In this document: piece by piece, positions 24,443 through 38,235 of the stretch
Numbering within the stretch: the stretch's first letter is position 1
How the letters are laid out: every line of letters starts with the position of its first letter
Source: Serilophus lunatus
Taxonomy: Eukaryota; Chordata; Aves; Passeriformes; Eurylaimidae
Length of the DNA stretch: 64,000 nt
Assembly: GCA_013399895.1 (NCBI GenBank)
Contig: VXBA01004877.1
Coordinates: forward strand, 368,675 to 432,674
Direction of reading: 5' to 3'
Position numbers and translations under genes: made by a program
Notes under the pieces: generated by a model
Seen by the model: the letters and a program-made list of their open reading frames with translations, nothing else
Databases searched by the model: none
What the model was told of the DNA's origin: nothing

Positions 24443-27400
24443 GTAAGTACCAAGTAATATGGCATATGTTATCTTGGCGCAGCTGTATTTCTCTGTTAAT
24501 TAAAAATTTGCACGTCAAGTCTGGAAAAACTTTATCCACTTCTTGTGCAGGATTTCACCTGCATATGTCTGGGAGACAGAAAGTTGGTATTTATAGAAAA
24601 GTCAGTTGCATGGCTTTGCTTGATTTCAAGTTGGGATTTTGTCCCAAAGCTAGAGCGAATGGGATTGTATTAAGCCCACACACAGGTGAGCACAAACACA
24701 CGCAGACCCCTTTCCTTTCTTTTTCTCCCCTTTATCTCTTTGTTAGCTGCTTAAGAATAGATTCACTGTGTGCCCAATTATTCCTCTTTCTTATATAGGT
24801 CTTTATAGCAACTGTGAAGCTGAAAATGTTTTCAGCAGATATAGGAAGCTGTTATTGTAAAATTTTAAAAATGAGGTTGACAGGTGTAAGATGTGAGCAT
24901 TTGGTGTGCACAGAAAAGCTATTGAAATGTAACTGGTGATACAAATTTCAAAAGCAATAACTATTCCATATGAATATAGGTAAGACTCTCCTTTTTCCTT
25001 CCCTTTTTTTTTATCTGCCCAAAGGAGCTTAGCTGTCCACATGCATACCCTTAAATAGAGAACAGTTTGAATGCCAGAATAGCTTTGTGCCTCACAGAAC
25101 AATCCTATAACTATTTAGGTAACTAGTTCTCACATTCATGATATCTTTTTAACATTATGAATGCAAAAAGATGGCTTAGGGTTCTTCACTAAAAAAGTCG
25201 TCTTCATAGGACTTCACAAATTTTATCTTTGAGAAGCCATCTTGTTCTGTGAACCCTAGTTTTATATGAGATGCACGTAGAATATTAATTTCCTTCTTTC
25301 CAAGAGAGGATTTCCTGACGCAGAATGAGGCAGGGAGCTAATTGCAGGGATTCATTCATTGATAGAATGACGCTTATCTGATTTCTAGTCCATAAGTCAT
25401 ATCCTCAGTGTTTTAAATTACAGGCACATAACCATGAAGTTACAATTAGAAGCACTGATCCTGCTATTAAAATACAATTTTCTTCTTTAAATTATGACAT
25501 GCTAGCTCTGTGTTCACAATTCACTCAGTGGACCTTGTTCTGCTGACACGTCAAGATATTTCTTTTCAGCTGCCATTCTTTACACACATAAAATCCTATT
25601 ATCCCTTTAGCTGAATCTGTATAATCCAGTTACCTTCTATGAGATGCATGGATAAACCCAATAGAAAACAACTGACCCTGAACTTGAAAGGAGTGAAAAA
25701 TCCTATAGATTGTGTGGGAGCTACAGTGTAACCCGATTTATCCTCTCCTGGGAGGTGAACACTGCAGCCCAGCAGGAGTCAGCAGCTTCTTCTTGTGGCT
25801 TGAAACAACAGAAAAGCTTTGGACGCTCATGAGGAGCAAACCTACTAAAGCAGGTCATGCATTTCACCTGGAGAGACAATTTCATTATTACACACATGCC
25901 TACACTGTAATACTTAAAGTGCAAGAATAACAGCAACAAATTAATGGAAGTGAGGCTTTTCCTAGGGTCAAAAAGGGAATAAAAACACACGTGGGGTTTT
26001 TTAAGGACCTCCTATAATGCTGATTACAACCAAATCAGGGTTGGATCAAGGCTTCAGTAAAACTATACAATGGTCAAGAACAAAAAATGCTTAGAAAAAA
26101 GGAGAGAGAATATTTCAGTACCTGTCAATCCCCCTCAATCTCATAGGCTGTGTAGAAAACAGAATCACATCCTCATTTACATAGAAATATTTGCAAAGCA
26201 TGTGATTTAAGCGACGTGGCCAATAAAACTATTAAAATAAGACCAGTGAGTGAAGAAGGTTCTTGAGCAGACAGAAAGGCCAGGCCTGGGGGAATGGGCG
26301 GAATGTACAGTTTAAGAGATATCAGCAAGAGTGTATGTTTATCTGGATACTGACTGTCTGCTTGATGAAGCAGTGGCCTCTGATACCTGAAATGTGCTTT
26401 GAGACTGTCTGCCTCCAGCATTGCCTCTGAGTCATGCTCGGCTTTTGTGTTGGCCACTAGTGTGCGAACACCTTAGAGCTCAAGTGCAAATGGCAACATG
26501 ATAATAGCATCTTTCTTGCAAATATTTATCCTCTGGGATGCAACCAGAATTTGTATTTCTAGGACTGTGAAGCTATAGAGGAAAACCTGGATTGTTCTTA
26601 CTTAAGAACAAGGCAGTTTAGGGGATCTCTTTTGCCTGAAGCAAGGCAAAAGCAAGTATATACTATTTTCTCTAAATTTTCCAGCTTCTAGTTCGGTTTA
26701 AACTTTTTTCTTGCCCCTGAACACTCAACATTTTTCATCATCTTTTTCTCTCTTTCTCTGTCTCTCTCTCTTTCCCTGCTTTCTAACTTACACAGCTTTT
26801 TCCTCACAGAGATTTCTCTCTGCAATATCCTCTCCTTTTAGCAGAGCTGGAGATTTCTGAACACATGAATGAAGGCAAGTCCTGTAAACACTGCCTGTGG
26901 CTTTGGTCTGTTTTGCTAGAAGCCAAAGTCTGAATGGCATCTGAATATTCCAAGAGGACTCTGTGTGCTCAAAAATAATCTAACATTATTACTATTCTTT
27001 TTACCTCTCATTATTTGTCACACCATGGGGTAATTACTTGTCAAGTTTCCTATATGTATGAAGAAATCAGCACTTAGAAATCTGTGTGACCAGCAAAACC
27101 CCTACATCAGCTCCCCAGAGCTGACTGGCAGCCAAAATTTCCTCCCCTCACAGCCATCAGTACAGGTTGCAGCAGCCAGCTGGCTCCTTCAGGGCCAGAA
27201 ACATTTTGGAAACCAGCTGGTTTGGAGAAATCATAAGGAGACCATCTCCTGCAATGCACCAGGGTGGTGTTGAGGAAGCCAGATATCTTCACCTGCAGGC
27301 TACTATAAGGAGCCAGGTGACCCACTGGCAAACCTCATCAGAGGGTGTTCCAATCAGCAATACCAAACACAAGGTTATTGATGTCTGCAATTCCTTTTCT

Positions 27401-28898
27401 TATAGACGAACAAAAATAAAGTCTAATTCTAATCAGGAGACCAATTCTTACTTGCAGATTGCCTCTAAAGAGCCAATAGAGAGGAGTTATGTGGCAACGG
27501 AGGCAAAGAAACAAAGCTAATAACTTGATTGAATTAAACACCTGTTATGGGATAAGGAAAATCAGCTATCATAGTTAGAGAAGCTGGCTGAAACTCCATG
27601 TGAGTAGGAGGGTGCTGAGAAAATTATCTCTTCATTCCCTAATATGCCTTCCTGGCCCCAGTCCTCCTTTCTCACGTACAGATTGCCAGTCAGGGTGCCA
27701 GCAGTCCTGGCAGGACAGCAGCTGCAGAAGCAAGAGCACACCTATGCCCACCAATGGAATTACTACCACAAGGTTTTGTACCCTCCCTGGAACAAAATTA
27801 CCCACCTTATATGCAGCAGGCCCCAGCCCTGGGCATGTCCAGGCTGACACTGGTTAAAATTGAATATTTAGCCCAAAGTTAGAGGGAATTGACTCTGGGG
27901 ATATTTGAGAAATATGAGGATACTCTATGCTTTCTTCTCCAAGCACAGATATTTATCTGTCTGGGTAATGGAAGTTCAAGAAAAACGGGCAGGTCTCAGG
28001 AATCTGAGGAGCTGCAAGTTTGTTGATACTGCACTTGTGTGAACCTGCCTCTTTTGATGTTTCACAACATCATGCCTGCAAAACAAGGCTGACACCTCTT
28101 TTGCACGGTGAACCAGCTCTATTCTGTTCAAGTCAAGAAACAGACAGTTTTCCTTCATGGTAACTGTCAGATCAGTGCTACAATCATGCCCTTCTCCTTC
28201 TTGTATTCAAGTCCCACTCTCTCTCACCATGTCTTTGCTTGGGTGTAGGGACCACCTTTTTTTTTTGCAACAGTACCCTAAGGAAAACACTGATGAATTG
28301 TCTTATGGAGGACTCGTTTCACCCAGATTAAAGAAAAACCATCTGAGCCAGCATCCCAAAAAGGCACACAGCTTCAGACTGAAAGCCAAACGAAACATGT
28401 CAAATATTTCTTTGAATGCAGTTACTCCTGCACAATTCCTGTTCTATGCAAAGCATATTCTCTCAACTCCACAAACCCCCAGATGCTCTGAGGCAAATCT
28501 ATCAGTAGCATCAAACTTAACATCACTTTCTGCTCTTTTATTTATGTATTTGTTTTCTTTCTTCTTTCAAACCTACTGAGATGTTTGTTTAAACTGCTTT
28601 GAAAATGCTGTGACATGAACGATTTCTTTTGACTTTTCCATGATGCTGTACTCTGAACATTTAACAAATGCTAGTTATCCAATTTAGTCTTTACCATGAG
28701 GCTTGCCAGAGAAGGGTTTTAGGCACGGTTAGAAATTCCAGTTTTCCCATTCTCTGGGGCTACACTGAAGCCATGGATTCACATATCTTCCTCTAAGGTG
28801 GATCAGCATTCACCTTACTTAATCTGCTGCTATATCTTGACTGCTATAAAACCAGTTCCACTATGCTCAATTACTTAAAAAATGATTATGTTTTCTAG
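24443..28898 (+). other. AOAH intron 2 (4.5 kb)
   Basis: Phase-1 intron, GTAAGT to TTTTCTAG. It contains a CT-rich stretch at about 26744-26779 and a GC-richer unique segment at about 27100-27850, but no CR1 that I could recognise and no further exon. Confidence 0.85.
26744..26779. repeat. CT-rich low-complexity stretch
   Basis: Imperfect (TC)n with TTT interruptions on the + strand. Confidence 0.85.
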
Positions 28899-28959
28899 AA
28901 AAACTGCAAGGTTTCTGTTATGTACTTGCTGAACTTTACGGATCACACATAGCTGAACT
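28899..28959 (+). CDS. AOAH: AOAH coding exon 3: saposin-B domain, middle
   Basis: A 61-bp exon too short to stand out as an open frame. It was found by looking for the human KL...CYLVID segment. It completes Glu84 and reads KLQGFCYVLAELYGSHIAE, leaving the first two bases (CT) of Leu104. Cys90 is the third saposin cysteine position in order. Relative to human it has two fewer residues between KL and CY. Acceptor TTTTCTAG, donor GTAAGT, and incoming phase 1 and outgoing phase 2 fit both neighbours, which is strong support. Confidence 0.92.
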
Positions 28960-29059
28960 GTAAGTATTGCTGTGTCCTCCCAGATTATTGCTTAGTTTGC
29001 TCTTGACATGTACAGATGCGTTGTCATACTGAAGGGGAGGAATTTCACTCCTAAAATCA

Positions 29060-29116
<57 letters not shown>

Positions 29117-30098
29117 AGCAGAGGTGCTTCAGAGTGATTCTGATTTGGCACAGTTGTTCCTGAGTGAATAAACACAGGCTGCCACTGGTAACCATTTTGA
29201 AACTCTATTTAAATCTCAGATCAGGGCCTACCTGATGTAATTACCTTTTGAAATTCAGCTTATGTGGCTGAGGGAGGAATTTGAACAACCCGTGTATGTG
29301 AGGCTCTATAGAATCACACTGCTGTTGCTTGGCTTTTGCTTTCCATTCTACATTTCTATCAAGCTTTCTAATTGTCGGCCCCTATATGTTCTCAGCCCTG
29401 ACCTGGATACACATTCTTGGGGTAGTCTACTATTTAATGCAAGTGATTAAAAAATTAAAACGCAGGTAATTTTATTTCTCTTTGAAAGTTCTTAGTTTAA
29501 TTAACAGAGCTTTTGCTAGACCTTCTTCCTCCCTGGGGCTTTTATTTTGTTTTTAAAACTAGCCAAGGGACTACAAAATGCTTACAGGACTAAGAAGTGC
29601 TATATTCAAATATTTTAATTTAATTCCTGATAAGCCCAGAAGTGTGTCCCAAAAAGAAAGAAACAATCCTAGCAGTCATGCTTGGTGATTAAATTTTAAG
29701 GATCTTTGAAGGATTTCTGGACATTTTGCTGACTTAATCATTGAACATACTTACGTACCAAATTGCATATGCAAATGCATCAACTTTAACCTTTAAATCT
29801 TTATCAGACTTATGCTTGATTAAAAAACTGGAACAGTCATAAAGTATTTGATTCAGGTGCTGCATATAACGCATGGTGCATTTTCATCATCCTGGGATCC
29901 AGTTTTAAATACTGAGTAGGATGTCATGGCAGAAAATTGTTAAAACCCAACACTGTGCAGTGATTTTGGGCCACAATGAAGTGAGCTGAGATCATTGTGT
30001 GGTGTGAGGTTAGAAGATCTAGCTTCCCATGGAAATAGCTTCAACTTTCAAGCACCCAAAAGAACATAATAGTCTTTTTTATGCACCGTTTTCTTCAG
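28960..30098 (+). other. AOAH intron 3 (1.1 kb)
   Basis: Phase-2 intron. It contains the (ATT)n microsatellite at 29061-29115 and otherwise ordinary AT-rich sequence. Confidence 0.85.
29061..29115. repeat. (ATT)n microsatellite, about 18 units
   Basis: A perfect trinucleotide array of roughly 55 bp in intron 3. It is probably polymorphic in length. Confidence 0.97.
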
Positions 30099-30198
30099 CA
30101 TCAGCAGGGAAATGAATGCCGATGTAGTTTGCCATTCCTTGAAGCTGTGTAAGCAGGATCCAGGACAACCACTTTGTCATCTCTACCCTCCTCCAAAG
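30099..30198 (+). CDS. AOAH: AOAH coding exon 4: saposin-B domain, C-terminal half
   Basis: Completes Leu104 and encodes residues 105-137: ISREMNADVVCHSLKLCKQ, then DPGQPLCHLYPPPK. Cys115, Cys121 and Cys130 complete the saposin disulfide set, and ADVVCH..CKQ..GQPLCHLYP is nearly identical to human. The start at 30099 is chosen because it keeps the length equal to human (LISREMNAD against LLSADMNAD). Two more AGs, at 30103-30104 and 30106-30107, would give in-frame products two or three residues shorter. Donor GTGAGT, phase 0. Confidence 0.95.
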
Positions 30199-33100
30199 GT
30201 GAGTTGGTTTTCCACTTTTTTTAAAACTACTGATTGGGAAATGTCTTTTAAGCCAGAACTGAGCAGTTCAGAGGCTGGCACTGCACAGACATAAACAATA
30301 AATAAACTTCAACATTATGAGCAAGGACACTTTTAGAAAATGTCTGTTTGAATAAAAAGCACATAACACGTTAGCTCTGTGGACCATCCTCAGCAGGGTT
30401 GTTGGAGCATGAGAGTCATAAGGCCAAATTCTCTTGTACCAGTCTGGATCAGAGAAGAAGAGTAGGGAAAATAAGATCTCTCTTTCTCCAGACATTATTG
30501 CTAAGCACTACAATAACCCCAAACCAGATACTTGGCTGAGGTTCATCTATAATGCATTACCACAACATGACAAGCGCTCCCCACGTTGCCTGATCTGCTG
30601 TGACAGCCTGTGTAGGCAAAAGTTAACTGCTGCAAATGGAGGCCTATTAGACTTGGAGAAGTCTGCAATGCAAAAGGTTTAAGCTAATGTGCATAATCTT
30701 TTGCTGCAGGCTGGAACATACTTAATTACCACCACTTTCTTGATGTACGCTTACTTGCTTTGACACTTGCATGTTCTAGACCTTTTCTATGCTCGTAGAC
30801 ATACATATCTTCATAGATGTCTAAATATATCCTCTTTGTTTTGGGGGTTTTTGTTGGGATTTTTTTTGTGGAGTTTGTTGTTTGTTTTTCCCCCCCTTGT
30901 TATCATAAATGTCCAGTCACATTAAAACGTCTGAGTGATTATGGTTGTTTGGCAGTGTTGAAAAGTAAGCCATTCACATAGACATCTATTTTTTTAAATG
31001 ATTTTCCTTACATCTGGGTGGGAAAAGGAGTGTTTGACTCCTAAAATTTTGCGTAAGATGTTTCACACAGGGCCTAAATCCGAGTCATTGAATCAGTCAG
31101 TGTCTTTTTTGGGCTTCAATGAGCTGCAGTTCATCTCTAACATGGATTCAGTTTTGTGAATATTAAGATCTGGAGAAACACTCTCCTTCCAAGAATGGCA
31201 GTAACATTTGTTTTATAGCAGGTGCACATCCCATATGACTACTGTACTCCATGATATGCAGACATAGAGATATATGGATGTGCAACCAGGCAGGGGTGAA
31301 AGAAGATGAGTTCAAGCAGCAAAGAGGGCCCACACTAACCCGATCAACTGGGATGTTGCCTAAAATTCATCAGAGGTTCTGTCAGAAATATCACATCTTG
31401 AACTGAGAGTCAGAAATGTAAGGCGCCTCTCAAAGTGAAAGAAGATGCAAACAATCAACTGCACTTAAAGAGACAGGCGGACTCTTCACGGCTGCACAGT
31501 GAGCTATAGGCTAACAAATCTAGAGAGAAGGGCTGTTTAAATCAAGGTGACTCCTGCGAAGAAATTAGAACAATTATGTTGAAATTCTTTGTCGATCAAC
31601 CAGAAGGGAAAGATTGACACTTCTGGGGTTGCTGTCACATCTTTGGTTAGTTCTTACCCATCTCATAGAGCAGGTGTAGGTCCAAGGTATTGGCTCCTTC
31701 CACCTCTAGCGACAGGTTCAGTAAGTGCACTTTTTTCACAGAAAACAGCTGAACATGTTGAGACTTTTTTGTTTTTTAAACAGAATTAGAACTCTTGTTT
31801 GAATTGCCTGGAGATTATCCCTACGAGCGAGTTGCTCACGCAAACCCTCTCCACCTTCAAGTGGTAGCTAAATCCATTTCTGTAAAGGTGTATTTGTTTC
31901 TCATCAGTAATAAGGGAACTCTACCAACAAAACCATGTTTTTTACACTGACTGTGCCCTTTTCTTTGGCTCTCATGGTGCCCTGCGACATTGTGAGGAGA
32001 TGGGTGGAGAAGAGCGGTGCTTAGGGTTCATGCTCAAATGGCTGATAAATTGCCCACAGTAACTCTGTGACAAGTCATACTGAGTAAAGATGAATTATGG
32101 GTGAAAAAATTAATACACAATCAGAGACACAAATGCATAAAATGCAGTATACCTCACATTTGCTTCTTTCATTTGTAATTTGATTGATCACTTCAGTTTT
32201 ATGAGCCTGCAAATGTTGGCGCAGTCCCCTGCTGAGTGTTTGAACAAGACTTTAATACTAATGACCGTTCTGTTCAACTCTATTGATTTTCAGGTACTGT
32301 ACTTATTCATTTAATCTTTGGGATGCCCATTTTCCCAGAATTAGGATCATGTTTGTACTGGCAAAGGGAGTAAACGAAGTAGTCACCTACCCTTGTAAGG
32401 AATATAATATTCATGTTTTAATTGCCTTTAAAGTGGAAAATATCAATGTGTAGCTGATTTTTCAGTCAATAGTTTATTTTTTTCTGTTTCTGCAGTGTTG
32501 TTTTAGTGTGATTGTGTGTCTTAAGGAAGGAAGGTCCCCTGCTTCAGAGGCCTTGCAAAGCACCTACTTACTGGAGACATTGCAAGCTGTGTAAATGATG
32601 TGTGCATCATACTATATACTTCCTTGGTCTCTGACAAATTACCCTAATATTTTTTTTCCCCAAGCTGCCGGGAGCTGTTAGCACTCTCTGATTATCCTAG
32701 GAGACTTTACTCTAATTAGAATAAAAAATATCATTCCTTTCACATGGAGCTCAATGCTTTCAGTGCAAAGCTAGAGGAGGAGGACATCCAACCTGGGCAA
32801 GAGTGACTCTGTTCCGCTGTGGTCTTGGGCAAGGTGGCCTGTTCTGCTGGTGGCCAGTTTCAGGAGCAGACCTCTGATATTGGTGAGGAAGAGTGGATGG
32901 GCCATTTGTAACTCCTGGATCACCAGCATGCCTTTGTGACTACATGTCACTTTTAATGGGGTCCTGTAAGCCCTTCTTGCCACCAGTGGCTTGTAGAGGG
33001 TCAGGGAAGGAAGTGCAGTTAGGTTTTTTCACATAGGCTTTCTCACTGCATGTTTCTTGCCCAACGAAAGGTTCTCCTTTACTCTTCTGTATGCAGGTGG

Positions 33101-36100
33101 CAACACTGTGGATTCCTTTAAGTAAAGAGACAAAACTATGTGGTACATCAGAAGTGTAGGCTTACTAAAATTAGCTGAACATGAAACAGCATTTAAAGCT
33201 CCTTCAATATGACTTATGGTTTAAGTTATATCTGTAATATACGTTGTGTTTTAAGCCACATCAACAGTAGATATACTAATATGGGCTCCAAAATGCTGAC
33301 AGTGGTACAGACATCCAAGCTGTCTGCTTTAGGATGACTGGATAACATTTTAGCCAAAAATATTGTCTGCTCATATGGTGAAACACTTTCCACATTATGT
33401 TGTGAAGTACAGGGCTGTTCCTCTAGTAAGCCAAAAGGGCTGAAATAGGGTAAAGTGTTTTAGGCACTGCCTACCAGGTTTCCCTTCTGTCCCCAGGAGT
33501 GAACAGGTTTGCAGGAGATTATTCTCAGCTTGTGTCTATATAGTTCTGAGCCAGTTGCCCTATTCAGTTAAATGGCAATATTTTAGTTGATTTTGTTGGG
33601 GCCAGAATAATTACTTGACTTCAGCATTGCAGTCCTGCTCTGGCAGTTTCTAAAACAGTCTGTGTCAGAAAGAGCTTGTACTCTTCTTCCTGCCTTTCAG
33701 AGTGCCTCTTCTGCTCCCTATCACTTTTCTGCTCCAGATTATCAGAGACCTTGTGGCTTCGTATTTCGTCCTAATCTCCATCAATACGATTTTGATGGGA
33801 GTCATTTTGCATCACCAAAAATACACATATTTAGGCTATTACTATTTTATCTTAACAAAATAAACATAATTACCACAAGCAGTCATGCTGGTTCACGTGC
33901 CTTCTACCGACTTTTTTCACCAACTTTGTGAAAAGCAAAAGCTGCATCCCTCATGGACATTGCTGTGGCCAGCATGCTCTTTGACAAATTAGGAGCCAAC
34001 CCATACTGGGTGGAAAAAAGAAACCTTTTGGGGTTTAATAAAGTAAAAATAATTCTGCTGTCTTCTCTATTTTCTCTCTCTCAGTAGGAATATAGTCTGC
34101 TTCCTGAAGCAGAACCAAACTCTGGGATGGGAGTGCTTCTGCATTCCTGGTAAGAGCAGGCTACCAGTCAAAGGTAGATCTTGGGACTGGGTCCTGTTTC
34201 CTTCTTTTGAGATCACAGGCAGTAAAACAGGAATCTGGGAGGCAGGCTAGGTCCTTTGGAGCAAGGTGCCCTGCTTTTGGTCTTTCTTTTTGGAAACAGG
34301 TAAAATCTACTGATATGTGAGTTGTTGCTGCTGCAGTCAGAACTGAGCCCTGAGGAAACTACTTATAGATGAATGATAGCATAAGGCACAATTTGAACAC
34401 TAGTTCCTCCCCTTTTCCTAGTTTCTCAGCATTTCCTCTGCTCCTCTTCACTGGCAGAAAATAAAATAAACCCTAGTACAAACAAGAAATGAAACAACCT
34501 CAAAGAGCCAAACTGCACAACCCCAACTTTCCACAAAATAAATCCAAAATAAATAGAGTGGCATGGGATTTTCATTTCCATACTGTGTACAGCTGTGTCA
34601 ATGCCAAAGTAGAAGGTCCCTAAGGCATGACTCCTGAAAAGCAGTCTCAAGTGACTCACTGGCACAAACATATTTGGGATAGGAGGGTGGCAGACAAAAG
34701 TGTGAAAACAAGGAAGTATTGTTTGTGAAGAAATCCCACTTTTGTCAGTGCTGTTTAACAAGCTTTGCAGAATTTTGGTATTTGGTACTCTTGGTAAAAG
34801 GATGATGAAAATGAGTTAGAAGGGAAACGGAGTGTTTTGTAAATATCTAATCTCCTGGGAAAGAGTTGGCTAAAAACGGTGATAAATGATAGAGAATTAG
34901 AGTTGACACACGTATTTGTTTATGATGAGAAATACATCTGTTTGCCAAGAAAAAAATAATAATCATTACTGGGAATGCGTGGTCTCTGTGGAGACCATTG
35001 AAAAAAAGGCAATGAATGAAATACCAGTGATCCCCCTGCCCTCATCTCTGTCCATGGTGAGAATGTATGCAGGGCAGCAGAACTGCACTGATTTAGGCAG
35101 ATGGTGCTGCTCCTCCCCAGGACGACAGCGCACCCTCGGAGCTGCGGCTGCAACTTCATCCGTGACCTGCTGGAGTCTAGACAGCCGCCACCTCGGTGGT
35201 GCTCTCATGCCATTGGGAAAAAGGGGAGGCTCCTTGCTAGCTGAGATGCACCAAGAGAGGTTGTATGGGCTGGATGGCCTTCCGTGGCAGGCTCGAGACA
35301 CTGGCGTCAGCCAAGGATTACAGGTAACCCGTGAAACCAGGAGTGCTTTCTCCCGAGTAGGTGTTTCAGCTGCTAGTCTTCCACAGCCCAACCTGGACTT
35401 TTGGCCGAAGTCATTTGTAAAGTAAGAGAAGGTCTCAGCGCTTCAGAGAGAGAATTTTCTGCATGCAATTCAGCCTTTCCTCGATTGTTTTCTGCTTTCT
35501 GAGTGCAATATTGCTGTAGCTGTCTGAAGTGTGCATTTCTCATGTGCTGTTGCTGTGAGCAAGAAAGACTTTTCCTACCCTGCCCAGCAGAGAGGGATTG
35601 GTTAATCCTACCTCTCTGGAAATTTTCCATCTATTACACTCAATTTTAGGCCATTTTCCTCATCGGCCTCTCAAGTTATTTTATTGCAGAAATTACAGCA
35701 GCTGGTCTTGTACAACTTAACTACAGCAAATGTAAGATGCGTGATTGATCTTGGGGAGAGCAGCTGCCCAGGGCAAAGAAACTAGAAAATAGTGTCTTGG
35801 TTCATTCCCACTGTCTCTCATCTATTTGTGATATATCCTGACATTTTTTTCTTAATAAGACTATAGACACCATGATTTAAACTTATATTAACTACGTATG
35901 CTAATGTGACACATGTATTAAACCCAGTAACTTGGAACTGTGTGTTTCTTTCCGCTTATGCTTATTCTACCTTATCCCTTGTATTGTTCACTGTGAAGAT
36001 TTTACCCTTGAATATCATGGTAAATTAATTTGCTTTGATCACTGCCTAAATCAATTATAATGACACGCTGAATTTTATCCCCAGTAAAAAAAATGTCGGC

Positions 36101-38175
36101 AACAATTACTTTAAATGTAAATATATTCTGCTTTAATATTCCAAGTTTATATGCCCGCTGTTCAGTAAGGTGCCATCACTCGAGGGATATTTTCTTTTTT
36201 TCCCAACGTTTTAATACTATCACATGGTGAAACATACTTTTTGCCTCCATGTTGAGTTCTGGCAGCTCTATCCAGATAAATATAAACCTGGTTGGTGTTA
36301 AGTTGGAAGCTGTGTGCTGGGCTGTAGGAAGGTCTGATGCCAGAGCATTGTCGGACAGAGCAGTTTGTCCCCACTGACAATTTTGAGCAGATATCAGGTG
36401 CTAACATGTTTGTGATAACCTGGATTTTTTTTTCCATTTGAAGCATCTTCAGAAGTAACTTAATTTCATCTCCTTTTTTTATTACTCTGAGGGAGAGGTA
36501 TTTACCAATTCTCAAAGCCTACACAGCATAAATAGTTATTCCTTCTGAAAGAGAGCAAACAGGCGATGTTTTCTGCCTTCTTTGTGTTGAATGCTGAGGG
36601 GAAGAACAGGGTCATTACATAGCTGCTGCCTTGCAGATATGTCTGTTTTCAAAGGTGGCCCAATAAATGCAGGACAGCTTATGTGAATTGTCATCACTGA
36701 GGTACAAGAATATTGTCCTAAACTGAAAAAGAAGCAGCGGGGAGGAGCACATTGCTGTTACCCTGACCCTCCTAGTCTCCTGTGACTGTTTTTTCTCTTT
36801 TTTGTTTCCTAAATTGAAGTCTTGAGATCTTTCTTTCTTATGGGAAGATATGGCTGAATTTAGAAAATGCTGTTCATCAGAGTTGCTAAACAGCTGTTAA
36901 ATATTTTGGACTGCTTGAGCATATCTGAGTCATCTCCTCATCTCCATGACTGGGAAGAGTTCTTGCAGCAGGAGAACTAGTGTGGTCCTTCTGTGCTGTG
37001 ATACGAGATGAATTTCTTAAGGCTGGGGTCCACACTTAACAGTATGGTGCAGAAACAGACCCTGCACACTCCCCATGGCTCAGCATTTAGCCAAGCAGGA
37101 CCCAGGGCAGTGGACCAGGCGGGCTGCAAAAATGTATTGGTTGAGGTTTTTGTAAGGGCAGAGCCTTGAGGAAGGCTTCAAGAACAGGACCATGGCAGTG
37201 TTGGGCAGTTCCCATCCATGGCAAGCAGTCAGCAGTGTGCATTTGACCACAGCCTTACTTCAACACACATGGCACATCCATCCTTCTGCTGCCAGCAGTG
37301 CTGGTCCCTGGCTGCCACTCATCACTCATAGATAGTGCTCCTTGCACAAAATTTACTCTCCTCCTTTGAGGAGAATGTATTTTTCACTAGCAGTTTACTT
37401 CTTCACAACCCATGGCCTTATTATGCCCAACATGATGATACCTTTCCAAAGTATTTTCTTGCAATTGTTCTCACACTCTTCTTTCTATATAACTTCATTT
37501 TGGAGGTATCCCAATATGCTTCTTCAGCACAGATTGGCATGGACCCAACAGAAAAATTACCTTGCCAATGTCAGCAAGAACTTGGCCTCCAGGACAGGGG
37601 TTTCCAGAATAAAAAGCTAGCCTTCCTAGATCTTAAGCAGGAGATTTTACTTCCAAACTCTATTCTCTGCTTTGCACCTTCCTGCATGCCAGCTCTTCTG
37701 CTTCTGAGATGAACCTCAGCTGAGTAGAACTCTTATTCATGCAAGACTAAATGTTCTGTCTGTACCGTTCCACAAGACAAACTGAAGTTATATGCATAAC
37801 TCTCTTTTAGCCATCTAATGGATGACTTGTTCTTCAGGTGGAGTCATTGAAGAAGTCTGTCATCTGCAGCCCAAATAGTGCAGTCAAGATATGAATTTCA
37901 GCTCTTCAGCTGATCTGGACTTTTCATTAGGAAATAAATGATGCCCTGGAGCAAAATAAATGAACTCCTGCTACTGTAGTTTCATAGAGGGCAACAGGAA
38001 AATTGATTGCTAGTCCAATAAAAAGTAACTGATGAGGAGTTCGTGGACTCATATATCATTTTGGTGCTGTGACTGATATATTAAAATAGGAAAAAAGGTA
38101 GGAAATGGGAAGAAAAGTTGGTAGGATACTGTGAGGTTGATCTGGTTGTTTTTCATTTTGTTCTTGCTCTCCTAG
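30199..38175 (+). other. AOAH intron 4 (8.0 kb)
   Basis: Phase-0 intron, GTGAGT to CTCCTAG. It holds a G/T-rich low-complexity stretch at 30830-30900 and a GC- and CpG-richer segment at about 35050-35430 with a 169-codon open frame that I do not regard as a gene. No CR1 was recognised. Confidence 0.85.
30830..30900. repeat. T/G-rich low-complexity stretch
   Basis: Runs of T and G (for example 'tttgttttgggggtttttgt') ending in a run of C. There is no clear unit. Confidence 0.8.
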
Positions 38176-38235
38176 ATGGGATTGAGTGCTGCAATAAAAA
38201 AGGCAAGAAGAATTATGAAGACTTCTAAGGACCTG
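38176..38235 (+). CDS. AOAH: AOAH coding exon 5: linker after the saposin domain
   Basis: Twenty codons, residues 138-157: MGLSAAIKKARRIMKTSKDL. The core KKARRIMK matches human QKARQIVKK with the same spacing from HLYPPPK before it. It forms the end of the small subunit, leading to the region where the precursor is cut. Acceptor CTCCTAG, donor GTAAGA, phase 0 at both ends, so skipping it would keep the frame. Similarity is modest at the ends, but phases, splice sites and length all fit. Confidence 0.92.

Noticed and set aside
28992..29195. Minus-strand open frame with a poly-asparagine run
   Set aside because: It is the translation of the (ATT)n microsatellite.
30108..30198. Exon 4 starting at 30108 as the main form
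   Set aside because: It is in frame but three residues shorter than human, while the start at 30099 keeps the length. It is retained only as an alternative acceptor.
34916..35425. Plus-strand open frame of 169 codons in intron 4
   Set aside because: No recognisable homology. The minus strand is open over the same stretch, as expected from GC content and not from coding.
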